From NCBI GenBank assembly GCA_028583405.1, contig CM053263.1:3386715-3450714 (forward strand): a stretch of DNA of 64,000 nucleotides. The letters are read 5' to 3'. Position numbers and translations under genes: made by a program. The notes beneath the pieces are model-generated. The model was not told the DNA's origin. It saw only the letters and a list, made by a program, of their open reading frames with translations, and made no database searches. The DNA is from Pogonophryne albipinna (Eukaryota > Chordata > Actinopteri > Perciformes > Artedidraconidae). Of this stretch, positions 12,671-25,771 are shown piece by piece. Numbering within the stretch: the first letter of the stretch is position 1; the number at the start of each line of letters is the position of its first letter.

Positions 12671-14056
12671 AGACAGACCAGCGACGTGCGGTCAGGGGAG
12701 GCAGGTGAGGCAGAGCCTCACTTGTCATTCTCCAATGTAACGGAAAAAAAAAATAATAATACAAATAATAATAATAATAAAATGTGTCCACTGATCTGTG
12801 TTGTAAATGTGATTTCTGTTTGATTCCAATCGCTTTTTATAGTAAAAATCGGCTAATTTGCCGAGCTCCGCTACAACTACGGGGAGCGATGAGATTGAGA
12901 AGTGAGGCAGGGACGAGCTCTGCCTCACAGAAGCCCACAGTAACTTGCTGGAGCACGGGCACTAATTTAGCGCGGGCACTTATTTTGTGAGCGCGCTCAA
13001 GCCAGTTACTGTGGGGTGAGGTGAGGCACAGATGAGCTCTGCCTCACCTCAGAATGCGTCACCCCACAGAAACTGTCTGGAAAGCGGGCACTAAGCGCAT
13101 GCCTGCACCATCTCACTGTATGTCACCAATGTAATGTTTGTAGATCCCTTTATTACATTTATCCTCGCCATCCATAGTCTCTAAATAACTTATTTCACGT
13201 ATATATGATATTTAAGCTCGCTGGTCTCATCATACAACGGCAATGAAAAAAGCACCAGGGGAGGCAGCCACAACCTCTGCCGCACTGAAGGGGGCGCACG
13301 TGAGCCCACAGGTTCTTGTTGCTACTGTTATTCTACGCAGAGATGGTAGACGCAACAACAAACTAGACTTTTGAAACTAGAGGAAGATAAGGAGGACTTT
13401 TACAAAAAAGTAATAAAGATTGTTGTCCAGAAGGATAGCATGGACTTCATCTTCAAGTCAAGGTAAGACCACAATTGTAATGAAAATGGAATCTTACTAA
13501 GAGAGGACAATCCAATATTTAGATTTTGGGTAGGCCTTCCTTTTGTTGAACGGTCTGTTTAAAATGAATCGAAGCATCAGACTAAAAAAGCTTTTGAAAA
13601 TAACAGAATATTTCGATTAAAGGTGGGGTAGGTAAGTTTGAGAAACCGGCACGAGATACACTTTTTGTTATATTCCATGGAATGCTCTTAACATCCCGAT
13701 AGCAATGAATATCTTAAGTGCTTTGACAAAAAATACATAAAAACATTTCATCTGTGGAAGCCGTAGTACTGTAAAAAGCACGACCACTCATTTTAGCCGG
13801 CCCGGCTAAAATAACCTGCCTGTCAGCCTTCCATCTGTGCACAAACTTATCTCGTGCCCTCATTGGTCATGTGCGCGTTCGTGTGTGTTGGAGGAGGGGC
13901 TGTGTATTTTCAAATTCTAGCGCACTCGAGCTGGTTTCTCCAAAATTACCTACCCCGCCACCTTTAAGGTCAAAATATATAATATTTGTAAATCTGACTC
14001 TGAAAGAGTCAGTGCCTCACCAGCCATGAACCTCACCGCACGTCACTGAGACAGAC
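12671..14056. mobile_element. hAT-type DNA transposon, non-autonomous, with 8-bp target duplication
   Basis: Element 12679-14048 (1,370 bp) bounded by inverted termini: left CAGCGACGTGCGGTCAG, right reads CAGTGACGTGCGGTGAG on the other strand (15 of 17 match). It is flanked by a perfect 8-bp duplication, AGACAGAC, at 12671-12678 and 14049-14056. An 8-bp duplication and CAG-type ends are hallmarks of the hAT superfamily. Inside are repeated GAGGCAGAGCCTCAC / GCTCTGCCTCAC words, but no transposase frame is seen. A second element is nested at 13621-13963. Confidence 0.88.
13617..13967. mobile_element. TTAA-flanked MITE, copy 1, nested inside the hAT element
   Basis: 343-bp element 13621-13963 flanked by TTAA on both sides (13617-13620, 13964-13967). 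Inverted ends: AGGTGGGGTAGGTAA at left; the right end reads AGGTGGCGGGGTAGGTAA on the other strand. A second copy lies at 25379. The TTAA target duplication fits the piggyBac superfamily. It has no coding capacity. Confidence 0.8.
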
Positions 14057-14824
14057 CTATGCATAATGCATGGTAATGGAGCTGGGTTTACCAATGCATG
14101 TCAGAAAGGGCTGGGTGGCCTGGGCAGACATGTCATGTAGCAGACAGAGAAACTGTTTTGAAAGTGTTTTTCTTTGATTGTGTACTTTAATGGTGTGTAT
14201 AGGCTATGTTAAGGCTTCCTTCACTGAACCGAGACAGTTTTTCCTAAGACTCTCTGCACCCTGAGCATCTTATTTTAGATCCTTGAACATCTCTGCAAAC
14301 GCTGAGGCAGAGAAAAGGCCAATTTAAGGAGTTTCCCACTGCCGTTTTCTTTTTAATACCATCATCTCTTCCTGAAAATCCACTGTGATATAGTCCTCAC
14401 CTGAATCTTTACAGCGTTGCATTTTGAGAAACAAACTGGTGGCACCGATGCCTAATCCGTCATCTTAGAGCTCTGCTAAATCTGTCCTGTCCTTGCAATC
14501 TGATAATTGTTGCATATTCCCAAGGTATTCACTTAGACACAGGGCCCGAGGCGTACACATCCACACCTAAAGGCCCTGATGAGGGCTATAAATCAAGAGC
14601 TGCAGCTATTATTAGAGTTTTATATCCAGCACTGCTGTGCTTTAAGTGGAAATACAAGTGTTGACAAACAATCAACGGGCTTGCATATGAGAACAATAAT
14701 ACTGGAGCTATAAACAGTGCAAACAAACACACACAAATAGCCATAGCACCAAGCCAGAACATGTTTTATGAGTACCACGCACACACACGCACACTTTCTG
14801 ATGTGCCTGACACAGCTATATGTG

Positions 14825-16182
<1,358 letters not shown>

Positions 16183-16851
16183 TTAACCCTCCTGTTGTCT
16201 TCGGGTCAAATCTGACCGATTTACTACTTTCATCAATCATAACTTTTTAGTTTTACATTCGATTGCATTAAGGCTTTATGATATCCTTCACAGTCGACAT
16301 TTGAACATATAAAATTGCTGATCACCACTTTCATTGAATTTTGGATGATTTAGTCAACTTTGTAACACCCATGGTGTTCCCGGTCAAAAATGACCGCCAT
16401 AAAGAAAAGGAATTAGTAACCATCCGGACCAGATAAAACACACACACAAACACCCACACACATAATCTAGATGTGTCCCCCCCCCTTATGTGCCCGCCCC
16501 CCCCCCCCCCCCCTTATGTGCCCATCTCCCCATGTGAATCACACCTGACACACACAAACACACACACAGAAGAATTTGACACATTTCCCGCTCTTATGTG
16601 CTCATCCCCCCGCATGGATCACACCTGGCACACGCAATACATGTTCGTGTCTATTCTTTGTATATTTACTGCAGTGTTTCATGTATACCAGTAGTCTGAT
16701 ACAATATTTACAGTTTCAAAGGGTGTTAAATTAAATTTGGTGATGATTAATGGTTTTTGTGTTAATGTAATATCAGTTAAAACAGGACCGGTCAAATTTG
16801 ACCGCGAACACCAAAGTAAGGGGGGGAAAACAAAGACAATAGGAGGGTTAA
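16183..16851. mobile_element. piggyBac-like MITE with CCCTCCTGTTGTC ends, copy 1
   Basis: 661-bp element 16187-16847 between TTAA duplications (16183-16186, 16848-16851). Left end CCCTCCTGTTGTCTTCGGG; the right end reads CCCTCCTATTGTCTTTG on the other strand. Just inside both ends is a GGTCAAATYTGACCG palindromic word. TTAA duplications followed by CCC are typical of piggyBac superfamily elements. It holds C- and G-rich tracts but no transposase. A related copy is at 43875 in the opposite orientation. Confidence 0.85.
16497..16513. repeat. poly-C tract
   Basis: Run of about 17 C within the piggyBac-like MITE, next to a second, shorter C run in the repeated phrase CCCCTTATGTGCCC. Confidence 0.9.
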
Positions 16852-19108
16852 AGTTAAACAAGATGACTTTGATCGGAATTCAACAAATTCAGGAAACTGT
16901 AATACCTAGAAACCCAATTGTTTCAGATGTCTGCATAGAAGTTTTCTATCTCAAAAAGGCACTTTCAGATGAGATATACTTTATTGATCCCAATTTTGGA
17001 AATTGTTTTATACCTAAGAACACGCAGCCTGCTTTCTGGGTCATTGCTGTCTAAGTTTCTGGCAAATAAAAAGTGTCCGTCATTTGAAATGCGAAGGATT
17101 TGCTGATAAAATCATTGTAAGTGAATATATTTTTCTGAAGACAATGGATGTGTGTGCTTAATTCAATTGCAATCCGTCTGGTAGTTGAGAAATGTCCATC
17201 TAAAAAAAGTTTACAATCAGCTGCCCTAGCTGTTAGCGTGGCCAAAATGAATGAATAGATCATGATATAACGACAACAATCATTGGTTAGGGCCTAGTTG
17301 GTCTTTTATCATCAGATAAGCCTTCTCACCAGGACACATACATCACAAATGTCATTTATAGAGTGAATCTGCAGGGTCTAAATTAGCGGGGATGATACAC
17401 TCTTCTCTTGCAGCTTTGCCTTGTAATCATTAATATAACGAGAAGGTGTATCTTTGCATAACAATCTTCCTGCTGCAAGTTTTCAAAGCAATGTGGAGCG
17501 TCTGTGTGAGAATCTGCTGTGATGCAGCCTGGATGATTCATAAAAGCCGGGGAGTCACTCGCTCACATAACTACCACATGTGCATGGAAGTTGACACATA
17601 CCAACAGCCACAGATAGGAGTTTTGACGTTGTTGTCATATATATCAGATGAAAGGCGTGAAATACTTCGGAGAGAAATGACAACTTGCTCTTCCTCTTCC
17701 CACCGTTTCTCAAACAAATACAAGCTTATACGTAAATAAGTCAAGACACATTCAGTGTGAGTGTTTCATCTCCAACTTTCCATTCTCTTCAAAGTTTCTC
17801 CAAGGACACAGAAAGTAGACGGACTGAAAACCGCAGATAGAAAGCAGATATTGAAACGAGATGGGCTGTAGCCATACTTATGTTCGGTTATTGTTCCCAA
17901 CTGGGAATTGGAGTGTTGGGAAGGTCGGTGAGGCTCTTTGATTAAGACTGTGGATCCTACCAGGATTTACCCATCTACATTTAGACAGAGCCTGGCACTG
18001 ACACTTGGAGAAGATGAGGATTTAGAGGAAGATGGGATGGATGGATAAAGAAAGATGAGAGAAGGAAGGAGGTAGAGGGAATGAAAGAAAAGGGTGATAA
18101 TGGTGTGTGAGAGGCAAGAGACAGAGAGATGAGGGGAGGGAAGCAATGAGGATTCAAACAAAAGGAGCATGGTGTGGTGAGGGAAAGGGTGAAGCAAGCA
18201 AAGGAGCTTAGTGGTCATTGGAGGCGACTCAACACCACCTCCTGCCAACCAGCTTAACATTATCACCCTAGAAATCTGCCAATTAATTGCCAGGAAATCA
18301 GGACAAGCTGCAGGTCATGGTGAATGCCAGGAGTGACCTTAAATCATTACATTTCATTGTAAATAAAACCAATATAGAACAATAAAAACTAGATGTTTTT
18401 TGCCTGTTTCCATTCTTTAGACTCAGGGAGCTTCATATTAAAGAACGGTCAAATATCAACCTTCTCCTCTAACTCTCAACAACAGGCAAATATGGATATT
18501 TCCCCCCTGAAAATGGACTATTCCAAAACTAAATGTATTGGTACTAGTCTGACAAGGCAAGACCAAATCATAAATGCGAATTAGTCTCGAAACATCTCAC
18601 ATTTTAAAACAAGTTATTCAAATGTGACGTATCCCTAAGAGACCTGCGACGAGGTGTGCCCAGTGTAGAAGACCAATCACAGCGCATTACCAGCCAGCAT
18701 GGAATATGCAGTTTTGAATGGCAAGCTATGGCCAGCTATCCTAGTTAATTGTTCAAAAATATTTGCCAATATGCAATACGTACACATGGTGTAATGATTT
18801 AAGAAGGGAACCCTATTAGCGGTTACAACACTGAACGGCATGCTGGGAACTGGTTGCTTAACGTCACTCACATTCAACAACAGATTAGACAACAGAAAGA
18901 CAGGCTGGAGAGTTACAGCACACATCTATTTATACGCTTTCTCAACAAACTTGGCGGGGGTATTATTCAGGACACAAGGAAGTGACATTTCTGACAGACA
19001 CTGCACTAGTATTAATTATAAAGCTGTTGAAAATATTGTGTCCTTCCTACAACATTGGTCGAGTCACCTACTGAGTGGCCTTCTTAATTATTATTAATTA
19101 ATTATAAT
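16852..19108. other. intronic DNA with one possible LINE-tail fragment
   Basis: Mostly unrecognised. Around 16970-17010 the phrase TATACTTTATTGATCCCAAT resembles the 3' tail shared by several fish LINE/SINE families, so it may be a short degraded fragment (low confidence). A purine-rich AGGAAGGAGG-type stretch lies at 18000-18200. Confidence 0.45.
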
Positions 19109-19131
19109 TATATACTTCCATCCTGGACCCC

Positions 19132-20985
19132 ATGCCCTCCACCCTTGTCAAGGCCTGCCTCCCCCAACTCACTCATATTATCACCACAGTCATTAACTCC
19201 TCTCTGTCCACTGGACTCGTCCCCCCTGATCTGAAACTCGCTGCTGTCACTCACATACTCAAAAAACCTGGTCTCAACCCTGATTCCCTCAATAACTACC
19301 TGCCCATCTCTAACCTCCCATTCCTGTAAAAAATTCTGGAGCGAACTGTTGCCTCCCAACTAAAATCCCATCTGGACTGCAATAACCTTCATGAACCTTT
19401 TCAATCTGGTTTCCGTACTCGCCACAGCACAGAATCTGCCCTACTCAAGGTGACCAACGACATTCTCCTCTCTGCTGACTCTGGTTCCCTCTCAATTCTC
19501 ATTCTCCTTGACCTAACAGCCGCATTTGACACGATCAACCATTCCATCCTCATCAACCGCCTCCAGTCTTCCATTGGCATTACCGGTACTGCCCTCTCCT
19601 GGTTTAAATCCTATCTCTCTGACAGACATCAATTCATCTCCATTAACAACTCCAAATCCCCCACAGCCCCCGTCAATCATGGCGTCCCTCAGGGTTCTGT
19701 ACTTGGTCCCCTTCTGTTCATCATCTACATCAGGGGTGTCAAACTCAATTTCATCCCGGGCCACATCAGCATTATGGTTGCACTCAAAGGGCCGGTTGTA
19801 ATTTTAATTATATATAAATATACATATGTAAATATATAATATATATGAAATAATGTATTCTATTACATTGTTGGCCCTGCATTGGATTATTATCAGTTCT
19901 GGTTATATCTTCCTAGATAACTACGTCTGAAAGCAGAAATCTAGGGCAAATAATTGAAAGTAAATATTCAACAATTACACCAATTGTATTGTATATTATA
20001 TTCTTTGCAAGCTCTTGCGGGCCACATAAAATTAGGTCGCGGGCCGGATTTGGCCCCCGGGCCTTGAGTTTGACACCCCTGATCTACATCCTCCCAATTG
20101 GACAAATCCTCCGTCAACACCAACTCCAGTTCCACTGTTATGCTGATGACACACAGCTCTACCTCTCAACAAAATCAATTTATCCAACCACACACTCCCA
20201 GCTCAGCACCTGCCTCACTGACATTAAAATTTGGATGCAAAACAATTTTCTAAAACTTAACTGTGACAAATCGGAACTTATAATCATTGGCCCAAACTCA
20301 CTTACCCGCTCAACCCAAGATTTTTCTCTTACCATCGATGGCTCCATTGTCAACCCCTCCACTCACATCCGTAACCTTGGCATCATCCTCGACCCCACCC
20401 TCATTTTCCTCCCTCACGTCAACCAGGTCATAAAAAACGCATTCTTCCATTTAAAGAACATCGCCCGCATTAGACCCTCCCTCTCATCGACCGCTGCTGA
20501 AACTCTGATCCATGCCTTTATAACATCCCGACTGGATTACTGCAACAGCATACTTTTTGGATCACCTGCATTCACACTAAAAAAACTTCAATATGTCCAA
20601 AACTCAGCTGCCTGTTTGCTCACCTCCACCCGACGCTCCGACCACATCACCCCTATCCTCCATGACCTCCACTGGCTCCCCATCAAACAACGCATTGACT
20701 TTAAAATATTACTTTTCACTTTCAAAGCCCTCAACAACCTTGCCCCCCCCCTACCTCTATGACCTCATCCAACGACACAACCCCACCCGTCGCCTCAGGT
20801 CTGCTGAAGCTAACCTACTGCAGCCCATCAGGACAAAGCTCCGGACCTGGGGTGACGGGGCCTTCGCAGCAGCCTCCCCCACACTCTGGAACTCCCTCCC
20901 CAGCCATGTCAGATCCGCCAACACTCTCACATCATTCAAACAATCCCTCAAAACTCACCTTTTCACTCTTGCCTTCAACTCCTAA
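19132..20985 (+). pseudogene. LINE-2 reverse transcriptase fragment, disrupted
   Basis: RT domain of a non-LTR retrotransposon, which would copy its RNA at a nicked chromosomal target. Seen in order: LAAVTHILKKPG, LNNYLPISNLPFL, FQSGFRTRHSTESALL, LILLDLTAAFDTINHSIL (first catalytic Asp), GVPQGSVLGPLLFIIY, then after an insertion FHCYADDTQLYLS (catalytic YADD pair). The L2-type C-terminus is HDLHWLPIKQRI and SPTLWNSLPSHVRSANTLTSFK. It is broken by an in-frame TAA at 19327-19329, by the hAT MITE at 19731-20081, and by a frameshift near 20745. It cannot encode an active protein. Confidence 0.88.
19723..20089. mobile_element. hAT MITE inserted in the LINE-2 RT
   Basis: 351-bp element 19731-20081 with perfect 18-bp inverted ends (CAGGGGTGTCAAACTCAA and its complement) and a perfect 8-bp duplication ATCTACAT at 19723-19730 and 20082-20089. 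The interior is AT-rich with GGGCCGG-type subterminal words. A common hAT MITE style in fish genomes. It splits the RT just upstream of its YADD motif. Confidence 0.92.
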
Positions 20986-21118
20986 TCAACTAACCCCTTG
21001 CCCTTATTCCTCCTAGCTTAGCACTTTCTACTTTTGTTGTTATTTTGTTTTACTTGCTTGTAAGCGCTTTGAGCACCAGGAAAAGCGCTTTATAAATGTA
21101 ATGTATTATTATTATAAT

Positions 21119-23138
21119 GCACAAGCAACATCACAGCATCAGCTCCTTCACAAGCCAAAACAGATCTCTGTCCTAATAAATATCTCTCTCTTATAGATGT
21201 TCCAATCTCCGGTTCAATGTGCTGTATGCGCCCTTTACACATGAACCATGCTCGTGTGTGTTGTAATGCTTGTTTGAGTCATGAAACTAAATGTTATGTG
21301 GGCACTGGCAGTGATAGCCTTAAGGCTGGAAAAAAACTGGGCACTGGACCAGGATAATGCTGGCTTCAATCCCAAAATGAGCAGCCAAATCTGAGAGGGG
21401 TAAGTTGAATAAATCAAATTGTTCTTTCAAAAAGCCTCTGAGAAAAGTACTTTTAACCTCCAGCAGCTTAGTTACCAGCACTAGTGGGCTGTAGTTGTAC
21501 TGGTCCGATCCTAGATGCATGTGAGTGAAGCAGAGTGCTGTAGGAAACCACAAAAAGCCATCTGAGCAAACATTCTCTGGAAACAAATCCATCTTTTACC
21601 CAACTCAAATCTCACTGATGACTTACAGTACAATACATGTTCTCTCTTAACTAATGTCAGACTGTGTTTCTACATTGTGGATTGATATTAAAGTGCCAGC
21701 TGAGTGAAAAAGGGAGAAATAGTTGTGCGTTAGTGTGTATGAGTGTAGGGATTCTAACACAAATCAAGAGGTGTGAGACAGAGCCTTTATTTACTCTGAG
21801 CCCAGGGATTAAGGACATTGACGCTCGTTTCAGGGCACTTCCTGTCTGGAGCTGTGTTTGTTTATCTGCAACCCACCTCATAATCTGTCTGCATGTGTCG
21901 TACATAACGGGCACCTTTATACAGCTTGCATACAGCAAGATAGATATTTTCATATTGAGTCTAGGTATCACAATACATATGCTTCCTTAAATAACATTAG
22001 TTCCACCTGCTTAGAGCTGGTTTGGCAGTCCATATTAAACATTATAATGACAAGTCGCCTCATACACCATTAGCATTAACTTGAGTAACCTGCTGATACA
22101 TGTGTTTGATTTCCATACAAATGTTTTGGGTTCATCAGTAATGTACCTGTATGACTGCAATTATCAGAGAATGTTAATGTGGCTGTATACATTCATTACA
22201 TACAGCCATATAGAGGACCACATGATACTGTATGTTGTATATGAACATTTTGCATTTCATGTATTGACATTTACGGCATTTTAACATGAAATATAACAAA
22301 TTATTTTACAAGTTACATGCAACTCTGCCTCACAGACTTTAATCAACCCTACACAGCCACATAAAACAGCTTTCCTTCTTACACTACTGTATGATGTCCC
22401 AATTCCTGCTTCATCACATGTTACTGCAATGACAGCCATTACTGCCTATAGGTGCTCTTAATGTGGCTCAGAGGAGTGAGTCACGACGCAGCACCATGTT
22501 CAGGTTGTCGTGGTCTGCACTGCTTAGAGCGGCATTACCCGGCACCCACATCCTTTGTGACCCCCCACCCCCCTCCCCCCCCCTCCCCTCTTTATCGTCT
22601 TGACTCCTCTGCCGGACTTGTATTTATGTCACAGTATTCTCTCTTGTCTCTTCTGTTTTCTGTGCTTTTTCCTTACTTTGTTTTAGTATAGTGTTGTGTT
22701 TTATGCATGAGTATATTTAGAGACTTTAAAGGGCAGTTTGTGACCAGGATCGTTTCTATCCGTCAATCCAACAAGTGCATTCCAGCTGCATTCCCTTTTT
22801 ATCCAATAAGGATGAAAGGTGTGAAAAAAAAAAAACCTAATCTATTTTCCTCTCAGGTTTTAATGCATGGAAATGATTTCTTGAGGTCGAGCCATTTCCT
22901 AATCCTGGCTTTGTTGTTGGCCGCACCTATTGAATATCAATTTTTAGGGAGATGTCAAAGTCAGACACTCCATCCAAAGTGTCAACTTGCTTTTTAAACT
23001 CTAAACTGAAGTTCTGCTGTCACTCTGTGCTACAGGGGGCAAGCGGTCAGGATGTAAATACAACAGCCTGTGCAAACTAGATGAGGGCGCTGCCAGAATG
23101 TGTGTGTTATCGAGTGTCAGTGTCTCTGCCTGCCTCAA
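21119..23138. other. intronic DNA, nothing recognised
   Basis: Part of pclo intron 3. It contains a C-rich tract near 22560-22590 and a poly-A tract near 22820. The short frames present carry no known motif. Confidence 0.6.
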
Positions 23139-23717
23139 ATACCTCATTCACACCAACGCAACTCCGGTTCATGCTCCGTGCTAGAGCTTTTCAGGTTCAG
23201 AACCGGTTCTTCGGTTTAGCTCCGGCTCTTTTCAGACTGCCCAGAGTCCGACTGGTGCTGCGTCATTGCGTCATCGTTTGCGTCATGACGTAACCGTTTG
23301 CGTGCCTGCTTCATAAAGCCAAACCGCGCGGAAACCCCTCACAGCTGACACCGACAACAACAACAATGACCGATTGTGCTCCAGCTTCCTCTGTACCTCT
23401 TCGGAAGACCAGATTCCCAGTAGGTAGCTGGTCTCTTCAGTGGACCACTGCTGCTTGTTAAGTTTCTCCATCGTTGTGTACAAACTGGATAAAATGCCGT
23501 CTTTTTGTTGTTGTTCAGGAGTTGATCCCGCCCCTGCCCCCGCCTCGACGTAAGCGTGACGTATGCGATGCTTTTGCTCTGGCCGGACAATTTTTTGGAG
23601 CTTGAAACGAACCGGATTCTAAGAGGCTGCTCTGCTGCGGTGTGAACAGGAAAACCCGGTGCTTTTCAAGCTCCAGCTCCGAACCGACCCTGAAACACAG
23701 TTGGTGTGAATGAGGTA
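23139..23717. mobile_element. MITE with 17-bp inverted ends and TA flanks
   Basis: 575-bp element 23141-23715. Its ends are CCTCATTCACACCAAC and the complement GTTGGTGTGAATGAGG, flanked by TA on both sides. The interior repeats GAACCGG words in both orientations, so the two halves are partly complementary. The superfamily is not certain from sight; a TA duplication fits several DNA-transposon groups. No transposase. Confidence 0.78.
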
Positions 23718-24765
<1,048 letters not shown>

Positions 24766-25105
24766 GTTGTCCGGCAGTGGCACAGTCAGTAGGGGCTTGG
24801 ACTGTGAGCCGTAGAGTTGCCGGTTCAAGTCCCCGAACAGACCTAAATATGGAGTGTGGACTGCTACTTGGAGAGGTCCCAGTTTACCTCCTGGGCCCTG
24901 CCGTGGTGCCCTTGAGCAAGGCACCGGACACCCCCCTTCCCCCCCCACTCCCATTACTCCCCGGGCGCTGTGCAATAGCTGCCCACTGCTCCTAGTACTA
25001 GACTCCTGGTACTAGGATGGGTTAAATGCAGAGGCCACATTTCCCTGTGTGTGCTGTGTGCTCTGCATGTGTGACCATTAAAGAGGGGATTCAATTCTAT
25101 ATTCT
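24766..25105 (+). mobile_element. tRNA-derived SINE
   Basis: The head contains an A-box-like GTGGCACAGTCAGTAGGGG and a canonical pol III B box GGTTCAAGTCC at 24822-24832. The body holds the phrase CCTTGAGCAAGGCACCGGAC found in many teleost SINEs. The tail contains GTGTGACCATTAAAG. No intact tRNA cloverleaf is expected, and the spacing continues into a non-tRNA body, so it is a SINE rather than a tRNA gene. Confidence 0.85.
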
Positions 25106-25374
25106 AAGTATGCCTTTTGCTGCCAGTACAGACTCAGGAGGATCCAGACTGTGGCAAGGTAGTGTGATTCTTTCAACACGGCCACAGAATAACAATGAGG
25201 GAGGAAGACACAGGGAACACCCCGTAGGGAGTGGGCGTAACAAGCCTCAGAGATGTGAGCTGCAAGTCATGGGCCTAAACATCGAAAACATGCAAGCACC
25301 AATACACATTGAACACATTGAATTAACTGAGATCTAGTCATTGGAAACACACGTTACTATAACCATGTTTTGCC

Positions 25375-25771
25375 TTAAAGGTGGGGTAGGTAATTCACTT
25401 CAGAAACACTTTTTGTTATATTCCATGGAATGCTCTTAACATCCCGATAGCAATGAATATATTAAATGCTTTGACAATAAATACATTAAAAAATGTCATC
25501 TGTGGAAGCCGTAGTACTGTAAAAAGCTCGACCAATCATCTGAGCCGGCCCGGCTAAAATAACTGGATGGCCTACCTGCCTGTCAGCCTTCCATCTGTGC
25601 ACAAACTTATCTCGTGCCCTCATTGGTCATGTGCACGTTCGTGTGTGTTGGAGGAGGGACTCTGTAAGGAAGTCTGAAGGAAGAGGCAGATTTTTTTCGG
25701 CTGCATACTTTCAAACTCTAGCGCACTCGAGCTGGTTTCTCCATTCTTACCTACCCTACCTATTCCTTTAT
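25375..25771. mobile_element. TTAA-flanked MITE, copy 2 (same family as 13621)
   Basis: Begins at 25379 after TTAA (25375-25378) with AGGTGGGGTAGGTAA and shares long stretches with the copy at 13621-13963 (for example GTTATATTCCATGGAATGCT and GGAAGCCGTAGTACTGTAAA). It has extra segments, including GAAGTCTGAAGGAAGAGGCA, so it may be closer to full length. The right end is degenerate (TTACCTACCCTACCTATTCC) and its flanking TTAA is not intact. Confidence 0.75.

Larger units (their letters stand above)
19109..21118 (+). mobile_element. LINE-2 (L2) retrotransposon, 5'-truncated
   Basis: About 1.66 kb of LINE-2 excluding a 351-bp nested insertion. It starts inside the reverse transcriptase and ends with the L2-like 3' tail (AGCGCTTTATAAATGTAATG followed by ATT repeats). 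5' truncation is usual for LINEs. Confidence 0.88.

Noticed and set aside
24766..24840. Possible tRNA gene
   Set aside because: It has A- and B-box-like pol III signals but continues into the body and tail of a SINE; no acceptor stem pairing was found.
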